A stretch of 64,000 nucleotides of DNA from Hymenobacter cheonanensis (GCF_030581075.1 NZ_JAUQSW010000010.1:124001-188000), one strand, 5' to 3'; shown: positions 7,737 to 17,251, counted from the first letter of the stretch. Notes: generated by a model from the sequence alone, not told the origin. Numbers and translations are program-made.

Positions 7737-8693
7737 TTAGGGCACAAGCACGACCTTACCCGTCGTGTGGTGCGTTTCAATCTGCTCGAAGGCCTTGCGG
7801 GCCTCATCGAGTGGGAAAGTGGCCGCGATGGGCACGGTGAGCTTGCCCGTATTGGCCAGCTCGCGCAAGAAATCAAGGTCGGGCACGCTGGGCTGGGCCA
7901 TCACGTGCTGAAAGTGCACGCCGGCCGGCAGGACCAGGCCCTTGCCATCGTTAAGCACCGAGATGAGGCGGCCATTGGGCTTGAGGGTGGGCAGGCTTTG
8001 GGTGAGCGTATCGCCACTGGCAGCGTCGAATAGCAGGTCGATGCCAGCGGGGGCCACGCGCTTTATCGACTCGGCCACCGGGCCGGCCTTGTAGTCGACG
8101 GTGAAATCGGCGCCCAGCTTTTTCATATGGTCGGCACTGTCGGCGCTAGCCACAGCCACCACGGTGGCTCCTACGTTCTTGGCTAGCTGAATGGCTGAGC
8201 CACCCACCCCACCCGACGCCCCGAGAATCAGCACCGTTTCGCCCGCCTTCAGCTGGCCGGCCTTGATAACCGACTGGTACGCGGTGAGGCCCGCCAGCGG
8301 CAAGCCACCGGCTTCAACCCAGCTCAGCTTTTCGGGGCTCTTAGCCAGCAGGTTTTCGGGCACCACAATGCGTTCGGCAAAGGTGCCGTGCTGGGCCACG
8401 GGCTGGCGCACGTAGCCATATACTTCGTCGCCCACGGCCAGGCGCTCCACGCCAGGGCCGCATTTTTCCACAATGCCGCACACGTCCCAGCCGGGCACGG
8501 TCGGAAACGCGCTGGGCACCACCTGGGCAAACTTGCCCTCGCGCACTACGGCATCGACGGGGTTGACGCCGGCAGCTTTTACTTGCAGCCGCACGTCGTG
8601 GGGTCCTAGCTCGGGCAGGTCGAGGGGGCCGACCTGAATTTTATCGATGCCGCCAAACTCAGTGTAGAAAGCGGCTTTGGTTTGCTCAGCCAT
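7737..8693 (-). CDS. NADP-dependent quinone oxidoreductase-like MDR enzyme
   Basis: 318 aa, full length for a zinc-free medium-chain dehydrogenase/reductase. Landmarks: the GroES-like domain with AAGVNPVDAVVREGKF and VPGWDVCGIVE; the Rossmann glycine motif LGASGGVGGSAIQLAK; GADFTVDYKAG; and a C-terminal THHTTGKVVLVP. Cysteine ligands of the structural zinc are absent, as in the quinone oxidoreductase branch. It likely reduces quinones or enones with NADPH. Downstream of the desaturase gene on the same strand, separated from it by a terminator. Confidence 0.88.
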   Translation of the reverse strand: MAEQTKAAFYTEFGGIDKIQVGPLDLPELGPHDVRLQVKAAGVNPVDAVVREGKFAQVVPSAFPTVPGWDVCGIVEKCGPGVERLAVGDEVYGYVRQPVAQHGTFAERIVVPENLLAKSPEKLSWVEAGGLPLAGLTAYQSVIKAGQLKAGETVLILGASGGVGGSAIQLAKNVGATVVAVASADSADHMKKLGADFTVDYKAGPVAESIKRVAPAGIDLLFDAASGDTLTQSLPTLKPNGRLISVLNDGKGLVLPAGVHFQHVMAQPSVPDLDFLRELANTGKLTVPIAATFPLDEARKAFEQIETHHTTGKVVLVP

Positions 8694-8768
8694 GAGGAAA
8701 AGGGAAAGGTTGGAATGAAACTGTCCGATGATAACCCGCTGCCCGGCCGATGGTTGGGGCAGCGCAAA

Positions 8769-8799
8769 AAGCCCCGGCTGCGCGGGGCAACCGGGGCTT
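8769..8799 (-). terminator. Terminator of the acyl-ACP desaturase gene
   Basis: AAGCCCCGG (8769-8777) pairs with CCGGGGCTT (8791-8799). The run of A before the left arm gives a U-tract on the minus strand, in line with the stop at 8827. Confidence 0.8.
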
Positions 8800-8826
8800 G
8801 TCTACGAAAATCAGCGCTAGCGGGGG

Positions 8827-9813
8827 CTAGCTAATCCACTTAAATTTGTATTCGAGCTTGGGCACCGTCATGCGGTCGCTCACGCGGCGCAGGCGGGCGG
8901 GCAGGTTCATCACATATTCCTGGGCTTTTGCGGCGGCGGGCGTCAGGCCGGTGCGGTCGGCTATTTTCCACTCGTCAAGCAGCGAGTCCAGGATGTCGGT
9001 GTAGTCGTTGCTGGTATACACGCCAATGCGCTGGGCGGCATCGGTGAAGTGCCCGAAAGTTTTGCCCATGTCGATGCCCAGCTCGCGCATGTAGTGGGCG
9101 GGCATCACTATTTTCTTGCGCATCATATCCTCGAAGGCCAGCATCATCTCGCTCGGGTCAAGCTCAAAAATCTTGCTCACGAAGGTTTTGTACGCCTTGG
9201 CGTGGCGGTTTTCGTCGCCCGCAATCATGCCGCAGATTTTCGACAGGCCATCGTCGCCGGCCTGGCGGGCCAGCTGGCCCACGCGGCGGTGCGACACGTT
9301 GGTGGCCATTTCCTGGTAGCTCGTGTACACGAAGGCGCGGTACGGGTCGTGGGCCGTGCCCAGGTCGAAGCCGTCGTTGATAAGGTGCTGGGTCGAGAAC
9401 TCAAACTCGCGCATGTTTACGCGGCCGCAGAGGTAGAGGTAGCGGTTGAGCAGGTCGCCGTGGCGGTTTTCCTCGGCCGTCCAGCCCCGAATCCACTGCG
9501 CCCAGCCGTTGTTGCGGTCGCGGTTCAGGTCGTCAAGCTCATGAAACCAGGCCTCGTAGTTGGGCAGCGCCTCCTCGGTAATGGTGTCGCCGATGAGCAC
9601 GGCCAGCAGGTCGTAGCTCAGGCCACCGGCGCGCTCGCGCAGCTCCTTCACCTCATCGAAGAAGGTATCGCGGCGCGAATCGGGCAGGTAATCAGCAGGT
9701 TGCCAGCTATCTTCTACCTTTTTGAGAAAGGTATAGATATTATCCTTCAGGTAACCTTCGAGTTGCATGAGCACTTCGCCGCGCGAAATGAGAAGGTCAT
9801 TAGTCAGTATCAT
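8827..9813 (-). CDS. Acyl-ACP desaturase (soluble, diiron)
   Basis: 328 aa. It introduces a double bond into acyl chains bound to acyl carrier protein, controlling membrane fluidity. The two diiron-binding ExxH motifs are clear: EENRH in the block WIRGWTAEENRHGDLLNRYL and DENRH in MIAGDENRHAKAYKTF. The N-terminal block DSWQPADYLPDS is also family-typical. The start at 9813 is taken; a second in-frame ATG at 9768 (MQLEGYL) would still leave the catalytic core intact. No membrane segments. It stands alone on the minus strand with its own terminator. Confidence 0.92.
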   Translation of the reverse strand: MILTNDLLISRGEVLMQLEGYLKDNIYTFLKKVEDSWQPADYLPDSRRDTFFDEVKELRERAGGLSYDLLAVLIGDTITEEALPNYEAWFHELDDLNRDRNNGWAQWIRGWTAEENRHGDLLNRYLYLCGRVNMREFEFSTQHLINDGFDLGTAHDPYRAFVYTSYQEMATNVSHRRVGQLARQAGDDGLSKICGMIAGDENRHAKAYKTFVSKIFELDPSEMMLAFEDMMRKKIVMPAHYMRELGIDMGKTFGHFTDAAQRIGVYTSNDYTDILDSLLDEWKIADRTGLTPAAAKAQEYVMNLPARLRRVSDRMTVPKLEYKFKWIS

Positions 9814-10075
9814 AACGAGAGTGCACCACCAGTGAGCGGGCGATGAATGAACGTGCGAAGGTCGGGTTTTAGTTGACTTTAGGGGGTACAGGATTAGGGC
9901 ATTCGTGCGATTAGCTCGGCCGGAGTACTAGCTACGGGCAAATTTGGGTGCTACCTTGCTTGTTTTCAGGCCTTCGCCTGGTTCGGCCAGCTAGCCCTCG
10001 CCGCAACAATAGTAAGTACGCCGCTTGCCGGCGAGGCGCCCACGGCTAGGCGGGCTAGCCGTTTTACTGCTTCTT

Positions 10076-11062
10076 ATGCGCTTCTTATGGATTTTAGGGT
10101 TGGTGTGCTGCCTCGCGCTGGGGGCCCGGGCCCAGAAAATAAGCTACGACATTCCGAAAGACTACCGCGCGCTTATCAGCAAAGCCGACTACCAAGTACT
10201 AGTCGACTCGGCGGTGGCGGTGGTGGCGCGGCGCTACCCGGTGGCGGCCGTGCACGATGGCACCATTACGCTGCGCCCCGGGCAGCCGGGCGTGACGGCG
10301 CTCAACCTGCACAACCTCATTGCCAAGTGCGCGGCCCAGCCCGACAAAACGCAGTGGCCGGGCCTCATTCGGTATCATTTTACGAGCCTGTTCAGCTCGT
10401 TTGACGAGCAGCGCAAGATTGACCCGCGCAGCTTCGAGAGCGTGCGCCCCTACCTCAGCCTGCGCATCTACCCCGAGGCTAGCCTGGCGCAGCGCGGCGG
10501 GGCGGCCAACCTGCTCACCCGCATCGACCTCGAAGGCACGGCCACCGTGCTGATGCTGGACCTGCCGGGCGCCTTCTCGGCGGTGCCCAAAGCCATGTTT
10601 GCCGAGTGGCACCAGGAGCCGGCCGCCGTGTTTGCGCTAGCCCAGGCCAACGTAAACAAGCACACGGTGGGCCGCGATACCAGGGAACTGGAATCCGGGC
10701 CTATAAAACTGACGGTCAATTTTATAGCTGAGGAAAACTACGCCGCCAGCTACGCCCTGGACCTGGCCGCCAACGCGCCCGAGTTTGTGGGCGAGTGGGG
10801 CAGCGTGGTGGCCATCCCCAACAAGGGCCTGGCCAGCATCTGCCAGGTAAGCCGGGCCCATCCCGTTGATTTTGTGCAGTATATCCAGGGCACGCGGGCC
10901 ATTATTGAGCGCTTTTACCAGGAGCACGAGCAGCCCGTAAGCCCCGCTTTTTACTGGTACTACCAGGGCAAGTTTACCCGCATCGTGGTCACTACCAACC
11001 CCGACGGCAGCGCCAACGTCATCGCCCCGCCAGGCCTCTCGGCCCTGATGACAGCCAAGTAG
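10076..11062 (+). CDS. Secreted protein, possibly DUF1444/YtpQ-like
   Basis: 328 aa. The start at 10076 gives a signal peptide (MRFLWILGLVCCLALGARA, then QKISYD); an in-frame start at 10025 would bury it. The mature protein has NLHNLIAKCA, PYLSLRIYP, a segment with FALAQANVNKHTV, and VVAIPNKGLASICQ. This order loosely recalls DUF1444 (YtpQ) proteins, which have an R-L-Y-P block, an A-x-x-N-L helix and a V-A-x-P-N-R/K strand. The match is from memory and weak; the function is unknown. It is convergent with the GbsR/MarR gene, and the 69-bp gap is GC-rich. Confidence 0.55.
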   Translation: MRFLWILGLVCCLALGARAQKISYDIPKDYRALISKADYQVLVDSAVAVVARRYPVAAVHDGTITLRPGQPGVTALNLHNLIAKCAAQPDKTQWPGLIRYHFTSLFSSFDEQRKIDPRSFESVRPYLSLRIYPEASLAQRGGAANLLTRIDLEGTATVLMLDLPGAFSAVPKAMFAEWHQEPAAVFALAQANVNKHTVGRDTRELESGPIKLTVNFIAEENYAASYALDLAANAPEFVGEWGSVVAIPNKGLASICQVSRAHPVDFVQYIQGTRAIIERFYQEHEQPVSPAFYWYYQGKFTRIVVTTNPDGSANVIAPPGLSALMTAK

Positions 11063-11131
11063 CCGCCCGCGCGGGCCCGGCGTGGGCGGCCGCTAGCCCG
11101 CACTGGCACTCAAAGACCTGCGCGGCCAGGG

Positions 11132-11668
11132 CTAGAGAAAGAGCTTGAAAAACTTGTCCCAGAACCAACTGCGCTCGGCCTGCATGAGCTTGGTGAGCAG
11201 CTTGTCGGAGGCGGCGGCCAGCTGCTGAATGTCGGTTAGGGTGGTGTGAAAGGCCCGGTAGTCGGCGTCGGCCGCATCGCCGGGCAGGACGGCCAGCTGG
11301 TCGAGGGTGCGCTTCATCTGGTCGAGTTCGCGGCGCTTGCGCGCCCGGATAATGCAGCGCGTGACTTGCAGCATATCCTTTTCGGCCACAAAAAACTCGC
11401 GGCGCTCGCCGGGGCGCAACTCTTTGTAAATCAATTCCCAATCGAGCAGCTCGCGCACCGTCATGCTGGCATTGCCCCGCGAGATGGTGAGCTGCGCCAT
11501 AATGTCCTCGGTGCTGAGCGCTACTGGGCTCACCAGCAGCAGCGCGTGCACCTGGGCCAGGGTCTTGCTCACGCCCCAACTCGTGCCAGTCACGCCCCAG
11601 AGGTGGATGAATTGGGCTTTGGCCTCGGCCAGGCTGGGTGTGGGCGGGTTATTGTCTGCGGGAGTCAT
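11132..11668 (-). CDS. GbsR/MarR family transcriptional regulator
   Basis: 178 aa. The winged helix-turn-helix is at about residues 40-100: ALLLVSPVALSTEDIMAQL, then ISRGNASMTVRELLDW, then LRPGERREFFVAEKD. The pattern of G-N-A/S-M followed by the wing R-P-G-E-R is characteristic of the Bacteroidota GbsR/MarR group. A C-terminal helical region ends in FWDKFFKLFL. It is the second gene of an operon, starting 8 bp after the TIGR01777 gene; a large palindrome in front of that gene is a likely binding site, implying autoregulation. Confidence 0.88.
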   Translation of the reverse strand: MTPADNNPPTPSLAEAKAQFIHLWGVTGTSWGVSKTLAQVHALLLVSPVALSTEDIMAQLTISRGNASMTVRELLDWELIYKELRPGERREFFVAEKDMLQVTRCIIRARKRRELDQMKRTLDQLAVLPGDAADADYRAFHTTLTDIQQLAAASDKLLTKLMQAERSWFWDKFFKLFL

Positions 11669-11676
11669 ATGGCAAC

Positions 11677-12597
11677 TTAGTTACTTGGTTCAGCAGGCAG
11701 TAAATCTGCCATTGCCGCCTCACAAGTTGGATAGTTGAATGCGAACCCCGCGTCGAGCAGCCGCTGCGGGTACACTTTGCGGCTTTTCAGGATAAGCTCG
11801 GTTTCGGTGCGCAGCGCGAAGGCGCCGATTTCGAGCAGCCAGCGGGGCTGCGGCAGGCGCAGCAACGGCCGCAGGTGCCGGGCCAGCAGGGCGTTGAAAT
11901 CGCGGTTGGGCAGCGGGTGCGGGGCGCACAGGTTTACCGCGCCGCTCATGGGCCCGGCGTGTAGCAAAAACTCCACCGCCCGGCAAAAATCCTGAATGTG
12001 CAGCCAGCTAACCCACTGCCGGCCCGAGCCTTGCGGCGAGCACAGCCCGAAGCGCGCTAGCCGCGCCAGCACCGGAAAGGCCCCGCCATCGGCCCCCAGC
12101 ACAATGGAGGTGCGCAGCGCCACCCGCCGCGTGGCCGGCGTGGGGGCCGCCGCCAGGGCCGCCTCCCAGGCCTGGGCCACCCCTACCGAAAAGCCTTCGC
12201 CAATGGTACCCGCAGCCTCCGTATTGGCTGGCAGGTCGCCCGCCGTATCGGCGTAAATAGTAGCGGTGGAGGAGTTTAGCCACACGCGGGGCGGCTGCCG
12301 GCAGGCTGCAATGGCAGCCCCTAGTACCGTGGTGCTTTCGATGCGGCTCGCCATAATCTGCCGGCGGTTGGCGGCCGTGTAGCGGCAATCGACGGTGCGG
12401 CCGGCCAGGTTTACCACGGCCGCGGCGCCCTCTAGCTGCTGCGCCCACGGCCCCAGCGTGCGGGCATCCCAGCGCACATCGCCCGGCCCCGTGCGGCTTA
12501 TGCTGACTACTTCGTAGCCAAGCGCTTGAAAATGCTGCCGCAGGTGCCGGCCCAAAAAGCCATTGCCGCCGATGAGCACGAGTTTGGGAGGTTTCAT
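11677..12597 (-). CDS. TIGR01777 family NAD(P)-dependent epimerase-like protein
   Basis: 306 aa. N-terminal Rossmann motif IGGNGFLGRHL, followed by DVRWDARTLGPW, VVNLAGRTVDCRYT, SRIESTTVLGAAI and a segment NSSTATIYADT in the position of the SDR catalytic serine. The C-terminal domain has WVSWLHIQDFCRAVEFLL. All are hallmarks of the TIGR01777/SDR39U1 group, whose substrate is not established. First gene of a two-gene operon with the GbsR/MarR regulator. The 46-bp palindrome at 12654-12699 overlaps its likely promoter. Confidence 0.9.
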   Translation of the reverse strand: MKPPKLVLIGGNGFLGRHLRQHFQALGYEVVSISRTGPGDVRWDARTLGPWAQQLEGAAAVVNLAGRTVDCRYTAANRRQIMASRIESTTVLGAAIAACRQPPRVWLNSSTATIYADTAGDLPANTEAAGTIGEGFSVGVAQAWEAALAAAPTPATRRVALRTSIVLGADGGAFPVLARLARFGLCSPQGSGRQWVSWLHIQDFCRAVEFLLHAGPMSGAVNLCAPHPLPNRDFNALLARHLRPLLRLPQPRWLLEIGAFALRTETELILKSRKVYPQRLLDAGFAFNYPTCEAAMADLLPAEPSN

Positions 12598-12653
12598 AAT
12601 CGCTAAGCACCTAAGCAGCCGCTGCTTCGTGCACCGACGCTTGTGGACGCCGC

Positions 12654-12699
12654 AAATGTATCACAAGTTTCAATAATTACTGAAATTTGTGATACATTT
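12654..12699 (-). promoter_or_regulatory. Operator palindrome overlapping the TIGR01777-gbsR promoter
   Basis: Two 19-bp arms (12654-12672 and 12681-12699) with one mismatch flank an 8-bp spacer; the half site contains TTGTGATACATTT. On the minus strand TACATTTG (12660 to 12653) fits the -7 box TAnnTTTG, and TTTC 21 bp upstream could serve as the -33 box. A dimeric regulator bound here would block the promoter. The obvious candidate is the GbsR/MarR product of the same operon. Confidence 0.75.
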
Positions 12700-12804
12700 T
12701 ATTTTACTCACATCACGCAGCTTACCAATAAGTTGCTGCCTGCTCGTTTCCATAGCCAGCCAACGCCGCTACGCGCTAAAGGCTCCCCGGTACCGAAAGA
12801 GAGG

Positions 12805-13878
12805 CTAGCGGGCCGCGTAAAATGCTTGGCGCACCTGGCGCAGCACGGCTTCGGCGGCGGCGGCATCGGGGGCCTCGGGCAGCGCGGAGGTGGCAAAAGC
12901 GGCTTCTACCTGGGCCACTAGCTGCTCGGCCTGGGCCACAAGGTCGGCGTAGGCAAACTCGCCGCGGCGGATTTGCAGCAGGAACTCGCGGTTGGGGCGG
13001 CGCACCTGAATTTCGCCGGTACGGGCAATTTCCTCGGCCATTTGCAGCAGCCGGAAAACGTGCAGCATGTTCTTGGCGTCGTAGTTTTTGCCGTGCTGCA
13101 CGGTGTTTTGGTAGCGCTCCTGGTTGCGCTTGGTTACCCATTCCCAGTACTCGCGGTAGGCGCGGCAGTACACGCTGTAGCCCGTGCGGTTGAACGACAG
13201 GTACGCCACCGGCACCTCCCCTTTCGGCACGGCCGAGAGCTGCACATCCTGGCTGCTGTCGGGGTCGCGCACGAGGCCCCGGTAGCCGAGCGGCCGGGCC
13301 GCCGCGGGGTCCACAAACAGGGCGTATAAGTCGGTGAGATGCGGCACTTTGGCCAGGCCGCACTGCCCGGCCGCCAGCCCCTGCCGGGCGAGCCAGATGA
13401 CCACCGGCTGCGCGCCGGCCCCCACCGTGACGTAGCAAAAATCGAGCACCGACTTGCGGGCCGGCGGCTCGGGGTGGTTGATTTTCTTATTGAGGCCCTG
13501 CGCCTTGCGAATTTGCGCCACGGCGTACTCGGCAAAGCTTTGACGGCAGAGCTTGGACAGAAAATCGGGGGCCTTGAAGGCGGCAAACAGCGGGTGCTGG
13601 TACACAATGCAGTCGGCGGGCGTGCCGAGCAGCTCCAGCACGGTGGGGTTGTTTTTCAGCAGCAGCTCCACAAAGCGGCGCAGCTCATAAAACACCTCGT
13701 CGTTGGTGTCGTTGGCGATTTGCGGCACGTAGGTGAGGCCCAGAAACTGGTCCTCGGGCAGCACAAACACGCCCTTCAGGTCGGTATCGGAGTGCGGCAG
13801 ACTGGTGCCGTAGGCACGGCTGCCGCTCACGGCTTCAAACAAAATGAGGTGCTGCTGGCGCAGGTCGGCAATGGTCAT
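12805..13878 (-). CDS. YcgL-type nucleotidyltransferase (DNA polymerase beta superfamily)
   Basis: 357 aa. The N-terminal nucleotidyltransferase core has GSRAYGTSLPHSDTDLKGVF: the G-S turn and the D-x-D pair. The remainder is helical with ELRRFVELLLKNNPTVLELL, YNHP-like segments and an alanine-rich C terminus. Proteins of this type are predicted nucleotidyltransferases without a settled substrate. The start at 13878 (MTIADLRQQH) is preferred over an in-frame ATG at 13923, which adds a non-conserved 15-residue leader. A second, shorter family member is at 18461-19225. Divergent from the TonB receptor gene. Confidence 0.8.
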   Translation of the reverse strand: MTIADLRQQHLILFEAVSGSRAYGTSLPHSDTDLKGVFVLPEDQFLGLTYVPQIANDTNDEVFYELRRFVELLLKNNPTVLELLGTPADCIVYQHPLFAAFKAPDFLSKLCRQSFAEYAVAQIRKAQGLNKKINHPEPPARKSVLDFCYVTVGAGAQPVVIWLARQGLAAGQCGLAKVPHLTDLYALFVDPAAARPLGYRGLVRDPDSSQDVQLSAVPKGEVPVAYLSFNRTGYSVYCRAYREYWEWVTKRNQERYQNTVQHGKNYDAKNMLHVFRLLQMAEEIARTGEIQVRRPNREFLLQIRRGEFAYADLVAQAEQLVAQVEAAFATSALPEAPDAAAAEAVLRQVRQAFYAAR

Positions 13879-13991
13879 AGCGGGCAGGAATTGGGCTGCG
13901 AAGGTGCTACAGAAATTCTTCAAAGCGCGGCCTTTGGTTTGCGGCCCTTTACGCGTTTACGCGGCTGGGCTAGCCTGCTTCTCCTAATTTT

Positions 13992-16241
13992 ATGTTTCGC
14001 TCTTTCCCGCTCCTGCTGGTGGTGGCGCTCGGCCTGCCAGCCGCTGCCCGCGCCCAAAGCCTTCAGCTTGTTGTGCGCGACTCGACTACCCGCCAGCCGC
14101 TCATTGGGGCTAGCGTGGGCGTGCCCGGCACCGGCGTGGGCGGCACCACCGATGCCCGCGGCCTGGTGCAGCTAGCCCCGGCCCCGGCCCCGGGCACCCG
14201 CCTGCGGCTGGAGGCGCTGGGATACAAGGCGCGCAGCCTGGCGGCCCCGGCGCCGGGCGGCGCGCCGCTGCTGCTGCTGTTGGCGCCCAGCGCGGCGGCC
14301 ATCGACGAAGTGGTGGTGACGGCCACGCGCACCAACTCGCGCATCGAGGACCAGCCCGAGCGCGTGGAGGTGCTGGGCGAGGAGGAAATGCAGGAGGAAA
14401 ACGGCATCAAGCCCGGCAACATCGCCAGCCTGCTCGGCGACATTGCGGGCACCCAGATTCAGCCTACCTCGCCCACTACCGGCAACGCCGACCTACGCAT
14501 TCAGGGCCTGCAGGGGCAGTATTCGCAGATTTTGCGCGACGGGCTGCCGCTCTACGGCGGCTTTGCGGGCAGCTTCGGCATCTTATCGGTGCCGCCGCTC
14601 GACCTGCGGCAAATTGAATTACTAAAGGGCTCGAACTCGACGCTGTACGGGGGCGGCGCCATCGCGGGCCTCGTCAACCTGGTGAGTAAGACGCCTACGC
14701 TGGGCACGCCGCAGTTCACGGCTACGCTCAACCAAACCACGCTCAACGAAACCAACCTCAACGGCTTTGCCGCCCAGCGCGGGCAGCGGCTAGGGTACTC
14801 GCTGTTTGTGGGCCTCACGCGGCAGCAGGCGGTAGATGTGGACGGCGATGGCTTCGTGGACGTGCCCCGCGTGCGCAGCCTCAACGTGCACCCGCGGCTG
14901 TTTTACTACCCTAGCCAGCACAGCCAGCTGGCCGTGGGCTACACCGGCACTTTCGAGAGCCGGCGCGGCGGCCAGCAGCAAGCCGTGCGCGACGAGGCCG
15001 AGGTGCTCGGCGGCGCGGCGTATTTCGTGAATAACACCAGCCAGCGCCACACCCTCGACGCCGTGTACACCAACGACAGCGTGGGCACCGGCCGCCTCAC
15101 GCTGAAAGGGGCCGTCACGAATTTCGGGCGCGACGTGCTGACCAATACGGTGGCCTTTAAGGCTTATCAAACAACTTTTTACACCGAAGCCAGCTACCTG
15201 CACGCGGCCGGCCGGGGCAATACCCTGGTGGCGGGCCTGAACCTCAACGGCGAGCAGCTGCGCAATGCCGAGGGCCGCGCCACGCCCCTGCTTAGCCCCT
15301 ACACCTACCACACGCTCGGGGTATTTGTGCAGGATAGCTGGCAGCCCGCACCGCGCTTCAACGCCCAGGCCGGCCTTCGCTACGACCACCAGAACCAGTA
15401 CGGCGGCTTCGTGCTGCCCCGCCTTTCGGCGCTCTATAACCTCACCGATGCGCTCACCGCCCGCGTAAACGGTGGCCTGGGCTACCGCGTGCCGGTGCCC
15501 TACGTGAACAGCCTCGACGAGCGCGACTACCCGCAGGTGCAGCCCCTGGCCGGGCTAGTGGCCGAAACTTCGCAGGGCCTGAACGGTGACCTGAACTACC
15601 AGCACACCTTCGCCAATTTCGGCGATGAGGGCGAGCCGTTGGTGCTGAATATCAACCAGTCATTCTTCTATACGCGCCTCCAAAACCCGCTCATTCTGCC
15701 TGATGGCGGCCTGGCGGGCGGCCCCGGCGCGGGCACCTACCAGCCCGGCAGCGGCCCGCTGCGCTGGCAAAACGCCGCCGCGCCCGTCACAACGCGCGGC
15801 CTCGAAACCTACGTGCGCCTGCGCGCCGACGAAACGGAGCTGTACCTGGGCTACGTCTTCACCGATGCCCGGCGCGACTACGACCCCGCCAACCCGCACG
15901 TGGAGCTGGCCGCCCGCCACAAGTTTGCGGCCGTGGCGCTCACCGAAATCGGCGCGCACTTTGGGGGCGGCATCGAGGCCAGCTACACCGGGCAGCAGTA
16001 CCTCAGCGACGGTAGTACCACGCCCGGCTACCCTATTGTGGCGGCGCTGCTGCGCTACCGCACCGGCCCCTGGACGCTGGTGCTCAATGCCGAAAATGTC
16101 TTCGACTACCGCCAGACGCGCCGCGAGCGCGTGGTGCTGCCCGTGGGCGGCAGCTACGCCAGCCCGCTTTTTCGCGAACTGTGGGCGCCGGTCGAGGGCC
16201 GCGTGGTGAATTTGTCGCTCAACTGGAAATTTGAGAAGTAG
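13992..16241 (+). CDS. TonB-dependent receptor
   Basis: 749 aa. A signal peptide ends ARAQ near residue 22. A carboxypeptidase-like beta domain follows (QPLIGASVGVPGTGVGGTTDARG), then a plug with IDEVVVTATRT, DLRIQGLQGQYSQILRDGLPL and LKGSNSTLYGGGAIAGLVN, then a 22-stranded barrel ending in aromatic-rich NLSLNWKFEK. It imports a ligand across the outer membrane using TonB energy. The plug-barrel pattern resembles receptors for iron chelates or corrinoids, but the ligand cannot be told. A negatively oriented AraC gene follows. Confidence 0.9.
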   Translation: MFRSFPLLLVVALGLPAAARAQSLQLVVRDSTTRQPLIGASVGVPGTGVGGTTDARGLVQLAPAPAPGTRLRLEALGYKARSLAAPAPGGAPLLLLLAPSAAAIDEVVVTATRTNSRIEDQPERVEVLGEEEMQEENGIKPGNIASLLGDIAGTQIQPTSPTTGNADLRIQGLQGQYSQILRDGLPLYGGFAGSFGILSVPPLDLRQIELLKGSNSTLYGGGAIAGLVNLVSKTPTLGTPQFTATLNQTTLNETNLNGFAAQRGQRLGYSLFVGLTRQQAVDVDGDGFVDVPRVRSLNVHPRLFYYPSQHSQLAVGYTGTFESRRGGQQQAVRDEAEVLGGAAYFVNNTSQRHTLDAVYTNDSVGTGRLTLKGAVTNFGRDVLTNTVAFKAYQTTFYTEASYLHAAGRGNTLVAGLNLNGEQLRNAEGRATPLLSPYTYHTLGVFVQDSWQPAPRFNAQAGLRYDHQNQYGGFVLPRLSALYNLTDALTARVNGGLGYRVPVPYVNSLDERDYPQVQPLAGLVAETSQGLNGDLNYQHTFANFGDEGEPLVLNINQSFFYTRLQNPLILPDGGLAGGPGAGTYQPGSGPLRWQNAAAPVTTRGLETYVRLRADETELYLGYVFTDARRDYDPANPHVELAARHKFAAVALTEIGAHFGGGIEASYTGQQYLSDGSTTPGYPIVAALLRYRTGPWTLVLNAENVFDYRQTRRERVVLPVGGSYASPLFRELWAPVEGRVVNLSLNWKFEK

Positions 16242-16299
16242 CGCGGCGTGGGGCGCTGCGCTAGGCGTCCCTTCCCAAAAAGCAGTCAGTAACAGAGCG

Positions 16300-17232
16300 T
16301 TAATTAAGCTGGAAGGACCGCCGGTATGCCAGCGGCGAGAGGGCCGTCTTGGCTTTGAAAAACCGGCTGAAGGACTGCGGATGCTCGAAACCCAGCGCGT
16401 AGGCTACCTCGCTCACCGACAGGCTCGTGGCAGCGAGCTGCTCTTTGGCCTGCTCGATGAGCTTGTCGTGGATGTGCTGCTGGGCGCTCTGGCCGGTGAG
16501 CGTGCGCAGCATGTCGCTCAGGTAGCTGGGCGACACGTGCAGGCACTGCGCCAGGTACTGCACCGTGGGAATGCCTTGCTCGTGCAGGCGCTCGGGGCGG
16601 AAGCTTTCGGCCAGCGTCGCTTCCAGGCCCTGGAGCAGGTCGCTGTGCACGGCTTTGCGCGTCAGAAACTGGCGCTTGTAAAAGCGATTGGCATAGGTCA
16701 GCAGCAAGTCGAGCTGGGCAATAACCACATCCTGGCTGAACTCGTCGAGGCGGCTGGCCAGCTCCGCTTCCATGGTCCTGAACAGCGCCAGCAGCACCTC
16801 GCGTTCCGGCTCCGACACGTGCAGCGCCTCATTGGCCGAGTAGGTGAAGAAGCCGTACTGCCGGATTTTTTTGGCCAGCGGGTAGCTCGCCAGAAAATCG
16901 GGGTGAATGAGCAGGGTAACGTGGGCGCACACCTCCCCTGCCCCGTGCTCCTGCGTGCCGCCCAGCAGCTGCCCGGGCGCGGCAAACAGCAGGCCGCCGG
17001 CCTCAAAATCGTAATACTGCTGGCCGTACCGGAGCTTGCGACTCAGCCTGGGCCAGAAGGACACCTTATAAAAGCCCAGCACGTGGGGCTGGAGCGGGGC
17101 GCTGCCCGGCGCGGGCGCGGGCGCATTGCGCACCAGGCTGATGAGCGGGTGCAGGGGCCCCGGCAGGCCCAGGGCCCGGTGCGCCTCCGACAAGGAGGCA
17201 AACCGCAACGGCGCGTTTTCTTGCTTTTTCAT
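16300..17232 (-). CDS. AraC family transcriptional regulator
   Basis: 310 aa. The N-terminal cupin-like sensing part (about 1-190) contains FYKVSFWPRLSRKLRYGQQ and the FDFEAGGLLFAAPGQ-like stretch. Two helix-turn-helix motifs end the protein: VQYLAQCLHVSPSYLSDMLR and LSVSEVAYALGFEHPQSFSR, then FFKAKTALSPLAYR, the standard AraC signature. It lies 68 bp downstream of the SDR gene on the same strand, with a 15-bp perfect inverted repeat in the gap. Such AraC-SDR pairs are common in Bacteroidota, where the regulator often controls its neighbour. Confidence 0.9.
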   Translation of the reverse strand: MKKQENAPLRFASLSEAHRALGLPGPLHPLISLVRNAPAPAPGSAPLQPHVLGFYKVSFWPRLSRKLRYGQQYYDFEAGGLLFAAPGQLLGGTQEHGAGEVCAHVTLLIHPDFLASYPLAKKIRQYGFFTYSANEALHVSEPEREVLLALFRTMEAELASRLDEFSQDVVIAQLDLLLTYANRFYKRQFLTRKAVHSDLLQGLEATLAESFRPERLHEQGIPTVQYLAQCLHVSPSYLSDMLRTLTGQSAQQHIHDKLIEQAKEQLAATSLSVSEVAYALGFEHPQSFSRFFKAKTALSPLAYRRSFQLN

Positions 17233-17251
17233 GGCTTAGGTAAACCTTACG

